Source: Sipunculus nudus (lineage: Eukaryota > Annelida > Sipuncula > Golfingiida > Sipunculidae). Taken from it: a stretch of DNA of 64,000 bases. The stretch is taken from positions 25,473,956 through 25,537,955 of the forward strand of contig CM049312.1 of NCBI GenBank assembly GCA_026874595.1. The letters run 5' to 3'. The notes beneath the pieces are model-generated. The model was not told the origin of the DNA. It saw nothing but the letters and a program-made list of their open reading frames with translations, and made no database searches. The position numbers and the translations under genes are program-made. Shown here piece after piece: positions 58,101-64,000 of the stretch (position 1 is its first letter; the number at the start of each line of letters is the position of its first letter).

Positions 58101-60746
58101 CCCATTGATATTATGAAGAAGTTCTCTGCAGCAAAATGAACCAAGGTTGGATGTGTTGAGAATATGTGATTTAAATGTAGAACTTATACATTTCAAAATT
58201 GTTTTGAATGAACATATTTTGTTGGACTTCAACTCGGACTCCATCTCTAAAAGACTCGGACTTATAGACGACGGACTTGCACTCAAACCTAAAGACCTAG
58301 GACTTGAACTTGAGTGGCTTTTACTTGGACTTGAGTGGCTTGGACTCAGACTTGAGTGGCTTGAACTTGGACTTGGGTGGCTTGGACTTGGTCTGGAGTG
58401 GCTTGGACTTAGACTGGAGTGGCTTTGAATCGGACTTGAGTGGCTTGGACTCGGACTTGAGTGGCTTGGACTCGGACTTGAGCGGATTTGACTTGGTCTT
58501 GTGTGGCTTGGACTCGGACTTAGATGGCATGCAGTTGGTCTTGAATGGCTTAGACTCGGACTAGAATGGCTTGGACATGTCCTTGAGTGGCTTGGTCTTG
58601 GTCTTGAGTGGCTTGGACCTGGTCTTGAGTGGCTTGGATTAGGATTTTGGTGGCTTGGACTTGGTCTGGGGTGGCTTGGACTTTGACTTTAGTGGCTTAG
58701 ACTCGGACTAGAGTCGCTTGGAATCGGACTTGAGTGGCTTGGACTCGGACTTGAGTGGCTTGGACTCGGACTTGAGCGGATTTGACTTGGTCTTGTGAGG
58801 CTAAGAATCGGACTTGGGTGGCTTGGAATTGGTCTTGAGTGGCTTGAACTCGGAATTGAGTCGCTTGGATTCGGTCTTGATTGGCTTAGACTTGGACTTG
58901 AGTGGATAACTTTATAATATTTTGTCAATTTTACAGTATTCATTATTTTTCCAGATTTGTAATATGCTTATGTTGTATTTGATTGGTGAGAAAATTAAAA
59001 TATTTAGGTTAAATATAGGACACCATGACATAATCCTATTGGACCCATTGATATTATGAAGAAGTTCTCTGCAGCAAAATGAACCAAGGTTGGATGTGTT
59101 GAGAATATGTGATTTAAATGTAGAACTTATACATTTCAAAATTGTTTTGAATGAACATATTTTGTTGGACTTCAACTCGGACTCCATCTCTAAAAGACTC
59201 GGACTTATAGACGACGGACTTGCACTCAAACCTAAAGACCTAGGACTTGAACTTGAGTGGCTTTTACTTGGACTTGAGTGGCTTGGACTCAGACTTGAGT
59301 GGCTTGAACTTGGACTTGGGTGGCTTGGACTTGGTCTGGAGTGGCTTGGACTTAGACTGGAGTGGCTTTGAATCGGACTTGAGTGGCTTGGACTCGGACT
59401 TGAGTGGCTTGGACTCGGACTTGAGCGGATTTGACTTGGTCTTGTGTGGCTTGGACTCGGACTTAGATGGCATGCAGTTGGTCTTGAATGGCTTAGACTC
59501 GGACTAGAATGGCTTGGACATGTCCTTGAGTGGCTTGGTCTTGGTCTTGAGTGGCTTGGACCTGGTCTTGAGTGGCTTGGACTAGGATTTTGGTGGCTTG
59601 GACTTGGTCTGGGGTGGCTTGGACTTTGACTTTAGTGGCTTAGACTCGGACTAGAGTCGCTTGGAATCGGACTTGAGTGGCTTGGACTCGGACTTGAGTG
59701 GCTTGGACTCGGACTTGAGCGGATTTGACTTGGTCTTGTGAGGCTAAGAATCGGACTTGGGTGGCTTGGAATTGGTCTTGAGTGGCTTGGACTCGGAATT
59801 GAGTCGCTTGGATTCGGTCTTGATTGGCTTAGACTTGGACTTGAGTGGCTTGGACTTGAGCTTGGGTGGCTCGGACTCGGACTTTACACTTGGAAGGTGT
59901 GGACCCTACTACAACAGTGAATTTTATTTATAAACAATAAATGATAAATCTGCGAAGAAATCATCCCCTGAATAATGATGACCATTTACTCTCTCGGGTC
60001 TGACTGTAGCCTGTGCAGCCGGTAAGTGGGGGATTGATTGCAAGAACAAGTGCTCGGCATCATGTGCTGATCCTCGGTCCTGTTCACCAGACAATGGCAA
60101 GTGTAATGGCGGATGTAAGTCTGGATACTTTGGAATGGATTGTAGCATAAGTAAGTGACGTACACATTCTTATCATCATATTCTTCATGGAACAGTATAT
60201 GTAAGAGTTTATGAATATGAAATATTATTTTAACAAGAAAGGTCTAAGATACGTGTATTATTACTCCATCGATAATGGCTGGTGGATTAGCCTGTCTCAA
60301 TCCAGCGGTTAGTGCACTAGGATTTACATTTCCATCTATAAAGTCATTGGGCAGGCTGTGAAATTAAAGTTTGTTACACATCCCCTCACCTCTTTTTTTA
60401 TGTTTTCTTATAAATTTATCATGTCGCCGTAGCCCTATTCATTCATGTGTCCCTTCAAGTGGATTCGACATCAACAACTTGTTTGTAGTATAAACGTTTC
60501 TTTACTTCCACACTACACGATGACGACACCTGAGGCAATAGTTCGAATACGATAATTATTTGATTGATTTGTTGTGCAGCACGAAGTAGCATATCTTATA
60601 TTAAGTCATCACTTCTTCGAACACTGTCCAAATATCCACATGTCAATGTCCGTCTAAAGATTTTTCTGTCAAAGTTGAAATTATATTTTTTTCTTGGTAT
60701 AAACCTTAGCAAAAAATTCCTGAGTGTAATTTTGATCAACTGGATT

Positions 60747-60823
<77 letters not shown>

Positions 60824-61051
60824 TCTAATATAAATATTCAGTCCTTGAATTTTAATATTTTTGAATTCTAATGTCCAGATATCCAAATGTTTATCATATT
60901 TGTATTTTTTTTTTTTTTTGGCATTAGAAAGCTGAAAGCCATAAACTTGATGAAATGTCTGTGTAACTTTAAGAATAACAAAACTAAAGTTAACAATGGT
61001 GAGAGGTGCAGCAGGTTGTCACTTTACACTTCTTCCGCATAAGTACCGATA

Positions 61052-61121
<70 letters not shown>

Positions 61122-61565
61122 CAACAAGACGATTAAACATAATATAATAACAAAGCGAATGTACACACAAACACACACACACACACACACATATATATAA
61201 GCCGGATTATATTTAAGTGTGTTCATATTACATCTTTTTTGTGTAATCATATTATTTCATTTCAATTCAGTTATACAACGAACCAAACTACATATATATA
61301 TATGTATATTACAATTTGGACATTTAAATTTTAGAATCATTAACGAAATTAAATCACTGCATCAGTACAGAATACATTGGAGGTAGTAAACAACCCTTTA
61401 AAATGATGAATGATATGATATAGGTCTGAACTGGCTGAAATATTAGTCACGAATTCGTCATGAATCCACAATGTGTAGGAGGAAAAACTGTATATGATGA
61501 TAATCAGAGGACAGACACCTGTGTCTGTGGTCGTCACAGGAAGCTTTCCACTGTGTAACGGCCTT

Positions 61566-61627
<62 letters not shown>

Positions 61628-63696
61628 CATAATCTATAATAATAAAAATATAATGCCATTTATAATTAGCAAATTTAATTGATATTTGACACTTATTAAG
61701 TTACTATGATATTTAAACATCATTTCTGTTCACGCCGAGAATGACCTGTCATAAAACGACAATAAGTTGAGGAAGTAAAAATTAGTCTGTGTGATTGACA
61801 GGACTTGCTGCAAACTGGGAGCAGTGGTACCAAAGAGTAACGAGTGGTGTCGCTGCAGTCGCGTCATTAGCCGTGTTGATCGTGATTACGGTGTACCTTA
61901 GCAAGAGGTTAGTTTTAATTATTTTTGTTTGTTCATATTCTATATCAAGAACAAAAAATAAATTAATCTTTTGGATAGGTAATTGTTTAGTGATAAGATA
62001 TAAATAATGAATAAAAATATTATTTAATTGATTGGTCACTAAAATATCATCCCATAGGCGGATCCCCTTTTGCGCTGGAATGTTATTAAATTATATTTTT
62101 TTTTCCGTTTGCATACCTAATTAAACCTTTCATCTACATTTCACAATGGATGTTACCAGAGATAATTTTATACAGCTGGCTAAGGAAATAAGGCATACGT
62201 ATTGGTCGGAAAACTTGCATATACTATGTAATTAATAGTGTTATGGAAATATTGACATTTATTTTTACCTAACTTGGGCAGTTACACTAATTTCAGTGAA
62301 GCATAATTCTTACTTAATGTAGATTCAGGTGTTCATATGTTTAACAGTTATTCAATGGAGTAGTTTTTACAATTCAAATATTTCAGGGATTCATATCTAT
62401 TGCCATTGCCATTGCCGTTAAAAATGTATGCTATCAAAACTGGGTTATTCTAACAGCATATTTAATTTTTGGATCTCAAAATCATTACATGCAATGCATT
62501 AAACGCTTACTACGCGGAGAAAGAGTGAGTTTTACAACAGTTATTTTGAATTAACTAATTTTAGAGTTCAGATTTATTTAAGATTTTATTGCCCATTTAT
62601 CGCAGAGTTTCTTTCACAAATGCCACTTTTTAAGGTCACAAAAGAGACAAAACGTGTCCTTATTTTTATTGTATTTAACATTCGACGCTCTATTTTAATG
62701 GAAATGCTAAGCGAAATACGTAAAAATAATACCCGTGTGGCGGTTGTGCCCCCTTTATACTCACTCTACGTATATATTAATGAATTGTGGGTAATTCCTG
62801 TTTATCGACTAGCTGTTAGTAAACAGGGTAGTAACATGTGGATATAAAACATGTGGATATAAACAAAACGAATACACTGCATGTGTGCGGTTGGATGGGC
62901 GTTTTCCTTTTATAAAAGGTTCAAGATATTACCTTTCGTTAATTGTCCGATATCGGAACAGGTAAAAAAATTAAATTGCATATTTGTGGCTATTTTAGTA
63001 GAGTGAACCGCCGGAAAAGAAAATCAACAATTACATTCCCTCAGCCGACGACCACGGTCAGAAGGACCATGCCGACTGCTCCGGCCCTGCCAGGTAAACA
63101 GATCATCTCATTGACTCAAAGAGTAGTGTAGTTAATAGACTATATTCATGCCTTTTTACAATGCTGATTTACCCTTTTAAATTTATGTGTCAACAACTGT
63201 TTCTCTAGACGAAATGATTTATTAAAATTCATTAATATTTAATATAAATGTATAGATAATCATTCAGTATTCATTTATTTATTATTAGCAGTAATTATTA
63301 TAATAATGATTATATTTTCTGTGATGTTATTTAAAATCATTAAAACTTCCGTATAACAGAACCCCTTTCATAAACAGCATGAGGCTGAATAGGCTGTCCT
63401 GGTATAATAGTTTATAATATATATAGATACATAAATAAGGCTCAAGATTTAGGGCTCATAGGGTTAATTGTCCAGTACCTTTAAATATAATAACATATTA
63501 CTAAACAAGTTTTAATGTTCTTTTATTCGTAGGCCCTGGGCTGACCTCGGGTAAAGACCGAAACCAAGACTACAGCATGGTACCTACGAGATACCTCGCC
63601 CCGCCCACCTACCCGTCACTAAGCGACGATGCCCCACAGAGAGGGCAGTTCACGTGGTCTCCAAGGCGACTGGAGAATGAGCATCCGTACAATTAG
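39927..63696 (+). CDS. Gene C: CUB/EGF-like single-pass membrane receptor with long tail (8 exons, 369 aa)
   Basis: Spliced CDS from exons 39927-39987, 40405-40604, 56640-56856, 57756-57884, 60010-60150, 61802-61907, 63002-63093 and 63533-63696; 1110 nt, all in frame. Order: signal peptide (1-20), CUB (about 27-159), two EGF modules (160-202, 203-249), transmembrane helix about 262-282, and an 87-residue tail. The tail is basic near the membrane (KRVNRRKRK), then Thr/Pro-rich, and contains PPTY at 339-342 running into YPSL, and ends EHPYN. PPxY motifs bind WW domains of NEDD4-type ubiquitin ligases in other proteins and YxxL-type motifs are used in sorting; use here is inference. It lacks the third EGF module of genes A and B. 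Intron 2 (16,035 bp) is swollen by transposons and intron 4 by a tandem duplication. Confidence 0.87.
39988..39993 (+). promoter_or_regulatory. GC-type 5' splice site, gene C intron 1
   Basis: GCAAGT after GAAG, same position as in genes A and B. Confidence 0.75.
40085..40193. repeat. Two (TA)n tracts in gene C intron 1
   Basis: TA tracts at 40085-40125 and 40156-40193, about 210 bp before exon 2. Confidence 0.9.
40405..40604 (+). CDS. Gene C exon 2: CUB domain, first half
   Basis: Acceptor CTTTCAG, donor AAG|GTAAGC; 200 nt. It encodes CPKEEQVLEASSGYIVSPGF, a long insert, then GYPHGMKCLWKINIPKGK. This is the longest version of the variable segment between SPGF and YP among the three genes. 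Confidence 0.9.
40605..41587. other. Gene C intron 2, left edge
   Basis: No gene or repeat family recognised. Confidence 0.5.
41588..42079. mobile_element. MITE-like element of 492 bp
   Basis: Left end TTAAAGGGGCCCAATCAC and right end (inverted) TTAAAGGGACGTAATCAT form terminal inverted repeats of about 18 bp. The body is more GC-rich than its surroundings. A relative lies at 50817-51244. Confidence 0.5.
42578..42728. repeat. Direct repeat, copy 1
   Basis: About 150 bp starting near CACAGGTAGGTCAGCTC and including CCTAAGAAAATGGAAATTGC, repeated with few changes at 43417-43563. Confidence 0.85.
43249..43410. mobile_element. 162-bp MITE-like element
   Basis: Ends ACAGTAAAA and TTTTACTGT form inverted repeats and the interior contains CGCTTAGGCGAACACCTCG. 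A partial copy is at 17391-17471. Confidence 0.5.
43417..43563. repeat. Direct repeat, copy 2
   Basis: Second copy of the segment at 42578-42728, lying just before the minisatellite. Confidence 0.85.
43567..44142. repeat. Minisatellite, units of about 21-23 bp, left part
   Basis: Tandem variants of AAGATCAGACAGGTAACGCTTT alternate with GGATCTCGCTGGTCAACTC. The array continues at 50437-50816 and 51245-51330 after inserted elements. Confidence 0.9.
44359..47471 (-). pseudogene. ORF2 (endonuclease and reverse transcriptase) of the L1/Tx1-like element, palm deleted
   Basis: The endonuclease starts NVRGLQNICKRRSVFRW, then CFLQETHS, then in other frames GGDFNVVMDER (about 47070-47040) and KSDHSAIVLNI (46973-46671). 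The reverse transcriptase N-terminal part (46487-45765) has RSQVRWHEKGEKSTKYF and YIGENIRLIRDLL. The next frame (45764-45381) resumes at FYSYDKKECEKENF and LWRMRGLSLQGRI, which in L1 proteins lies well after the catalytic motifs. The palm with the YADD box is therefore missing. The C-terminal parts (45129-44359) include a KCSFC motif. No ATG precedes the endonuclease in frame. Non-functional. Confidence 0.85.
47490..49541. other. ORF1-ORF2 interval of the L1-like element
   Basis: About 2 kb with no recognisable protein motif. It is unusually long for the spacer of such an element and may hold a nested insertion, but no boundaries were seen. Confidence 0.35.
49542..50338 (-). pseudogene. ORF1 of the L1/Tx1-like element
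   Basis: Starts MSGRGKKSSTGHTPTLEKYG; a long coiled coil follows (NVEKLVSESEERIVNKV, then EIRVLKEENETLKQDMNQEK), then an RNA-binding C-terminal part typical of ORF1p. A one-base frameshift in an A run near 49738 stops the first frame after EVVNRTEK. The next frame continues RGERPRQILVTCYSREDRRM and ends SSPGWKEM before a TAG at 49544-49542. Confidence 0.75.
50437..50816. repeat. Minisatellite, middle part
   Basis: Same AGATCAGACAGGTAACGCTTT family as at 43567-44142, separated from it by the L1-like insertion. Confidence 0.85.
50817..51244. mobile_element. MITE-like element inside the minisatellite
   Basis: Begins GGGGTCCAATCACTTATTTG and ends GTAGGTGATTAGGCACCTTTA, imperfect inverted ends similar to the element at 41588-42079. 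Minisatellite units flank it on both sides. Confidence 0.5.
51245..51330. repeat. Minisatellite, right part
   Basis: Last units of the AGATCAGACAGGTAACGC family before the Helentron-like element. Confidence 0.8.
51343..52349 (+). mobile_element. Helentron-like element with tandem core repeats (pearl-type)
   Basis: The 5' end forms a hairpin (ATGCCCCCGCCAC, then GTGGCCGGGGCAT) followed by TCCGTCC-type repeats. About five tandem core units of 166-179 bp start at 51428, 51608, 51787, 51952 and 52131, each with GCAATGCCTGCAGATA and AGATAATGACCAGTTACAGA or close variants. The 3' end is GTGTCGTTCCGACACATCTAG then T: a 6-bp stem, then CTAG, the Helitron 3' signature. Elements with this layout are known from oysters. 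No transposase is encoded. Confidence 0.72.
52350..54485. other. Gene C intron 2, right part
   Basis: Holds a degenerate GTA trinucleotide tract at about 53964-54015 and a G run near 54050. No gene recognised. Confidence 0.5.
54486..54740 (-). repeat. Dispersed repeat with poly-C core, inverted copy
   Basis: Read on the minus strand it contains GCGCCCCCCCCCCTCC, then TTCAGCCGCC, resembling copies at 3262-3440 and 55391-55590. Confidence 0.4.
55391..55590 (+). repeat. Dispersed repeat with poly-C core, copy 2
   Basis: GATCCAGGGGCCCGGACCCC, then TTTTCAGCCACCGCAACCTT, TTAGGGTTTCAGACCA, a C run and CCTGGATCCGCCCGTG. Parallel to the copy at 3262-3440. Confidence 0.6.
55591..56639. other. Gene C intron 2, right edge
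   Basis: Nothing recognised apart from the pyrimidine-rich acceptor before exon 3. Confidence 0.5.
56640..56856 (+). CDS. Gene C exon 3: CUB domain, second half
   Basis: A 217-nt exon, acceptor CTCTTTCAG and donor ATGG|GTAAGT. It encodes YLRLTAESFDTEACCDKLRV, LETLRG and DFTTDHSHSKRGFKILY. It is separated from exon 2 by 16 kb of mostly repeat DNA. Confidence 0.9.
57756..57884 (+). CDS. Gene C exon 4: EGF-like module 1
   Basis: A 129-nt phase 1-1 exon, acceptor CCTCCAG and donor AAAG|GTAAGT. It encodes CPCGTFGVGC, CAAGCDGSC and CRCRPGYQGPSC. One cysteine more than the paralogues (CPC instead of CPx). Confidence 0.9.
57961..58903. repeat. 943-bp tandem duplication in gene C intron 4, copy 1
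   Basis: Begins GGATAACTTTATAATATTTT and contains about 280 bp of unique sequence plus a 21-bp minisatellite (GACTTGAGTGGCTTGGACTCG units, from about 58243). The next 943 bp repeat it with about three base changes seen by eye. Confidence 0.92.
58904..59900. repeat. 943-bp tandem duplication in gene C intron 4, copy 2
   Basis: Second copy starting with the same GGATAAC motif, with its 21-bp array from about 59186 to about 59895. Because the unit is a multiple of three, several frames stay open on both strands and give spurious GLEWLGL- and KPLKSES-type frames. These are intronic. Confidence 0.92.
60010..60150 (+). CDS. Gene C exon 5: EGF-like module 2
   Basis: A 141-nt phase 1-1 exon, acceptor GACTGTAG and donor ATAA|GTAAGT. 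It encodes CAAGKWGIDC, CSASCADPRSC and GGCKSGYFGMDC. It starts shortly after the 943-bp tandem duplication. Confidence 0.9.
   Translation, partial: PVQPVSGGLIARTSARHHVLILGPVHQTMASVMADVSLDTLEWIVA
60151..61801. other. Gene C intron 5
   Basis: Holds (TA)n at 60749-60820 and 61055-61117, CA repeats at about 61165-61193, and (TA)n at 61569-61624. It is where the third EGF exon sits in genes A and B, but no cysteine-rich exon is visible. Confidence 0.6.
61802..61907 (+). CDS. Gene C exon 6: transmembrane segment
   Basis: Acceptor GATTGACAG, donor AGAG|GTTAGT, phase 1 in and 2 out. It encodes LAANWEQWYQR, then the helix VTSGVAAVASLAVLIVITVY and LSKR. It follows EGF module 2 directly; no third EGF exon is visible in 60151-61801. 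Confidence 0.85.
61908..63001. other. Gene C intron 6
   Basis: No gene or repeat family recognised; AT-rich. Confidence 0.5.
63002..63093 (+). CDS. Gene C exon 7: basic and Thr/Pro-rich tail
   Basis: A 92-nt exon, phase 2 in and 1 out, donor CCAG|GTAAAC. It encodes VNRRKRKSTITFPQPTTT and onward, ending PTAPALP. The acceptor TTTTAGTAG is a tandem site; using the first AG at 62997-62998 adds one serine in frame. Confidence 0.82.
63533..63696 (+). CDS. Gene C exon 8: tail with PPTY motif and stop codon
   Basis: Acceptor TTATTCGTAG, phase 1 entry, TAG stop at 63694-63696. It encodes DYSMVPTRYLAPPTYPSLSD, then a segment ending LENEHPYN. Several tyrosines could be phosphorylated; this is inference. 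Confidence 0.85.
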
Positions 63697-64000
63697 GCTG
63701 GTCCTAACCGAGGCTCGGCTCATTTGGATTATACATAGCTACTGATTTATTCTGTTGGAAGTTACCTGGGATGTTTATTCGAGCAAGAACGACACTATTG
63801 GAAGATAAGCATAGATAGGTAAAAAAAAACATATGTTAAGCTATTGTTAACAATGTAAAACTTTATTATTCTTATATTGCAAGACCTTGTCCGTTTTGTC
63901 ACGGAATTTTGAAAAGGTGGACGACAGTGTTCATTTGTATCGTGACTTTACAAATAATATATTGGCACCGAGGGAGGGGCTGACTGATTGGAAAAAAACC
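63697..64000 (+). other. Presumed 3' untranslated region of gene C
   Basis: AT-rich sequence after the stop with no further exon signal before the window ends. No clear AATAAA was picked out. Confidence 0.4.

Noticed and set aside
58147-59920. Open frames with GLEWLGL, SGLDSDL or SKPLKSES repeats
   Set aside because: They are products of a 21-bp minisatellite inside intron 4 of gene C, open in several frames on both strands, with no splice or start support.

Overview
This looks like AT-rich genomic DNA of an animal, most likely a bivalve mollusc. Four things point there: multi-exon receptor genes with short exons in long introns; many (TA)n microsatellites and poly-C/G runs; Helentron-like elements with short tandem core repeats, a style known from oysters; and degenerate non-LTR and Penelope-like retroelements. 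The species cannot be named from the sequence alone.

The main content is a head-to-tail array of three paralogous genes on the + strand, here called A (16211-26224), B (27279-35648) and C (39927-63696). I assembled them exon by exon from splice signals, phase and paralogue comparison. Each encodes a small type I membrane protein: signal peptide, one divergent CUB domain split over two exons, two or three MEGF/scavenger-receptor-like EGF modules, one transmembrane helix, and a cytoplasmic tail that differs in each copy. All joins stay in frame (predicted lengths 364, 394 and 369 aa). Exon 1 is 61 bp, CUB exon 3 is 217 bp, EGF exon 4 is 129 bp and EGF exon 5 is 141 bp in every copy. In all three, intron 1 begins with a GC donor (AG|GCAAGT). 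Gene C lacks the third EGF exon. The architecture suggests cell-surface binding or recognition with intracellular signalling or sorting, but the ligand and function are unknown.

Left of the array (1-16 kb) there is no convincing gene apart from one exon-like segment on the minus strand (6487-6610). This part holds a decayed Jockey/CR1-type non-LTR retrotransposon (minus strand, about 7.26-11.56 kb), a Penelope-like element remnant (about 13.74-14.66 kb), and SINE-like and other repeats.

Introns and spacers are rich in mobile DNA. Intron 2 of gene C (16 kb) carries a 6.3 kb L1/Tx1-like element with a 13-bp target duplication inside a minisatellite; its reverse-transcriptase palm has been deleted. 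The same intron holds small inverted-repeat elements and a Helentron-like element with about five 166-179 bp core units. A second Helentron-like element lies between B and C. A 216-bp inverted-repeat element sits in intron 1 of gene B, and a recent 943-bp tandem duplication of a 21-bp minisatellite block sits in intron 4 of gene C. No rRNA, functional tRNA or CRISPR was seen.
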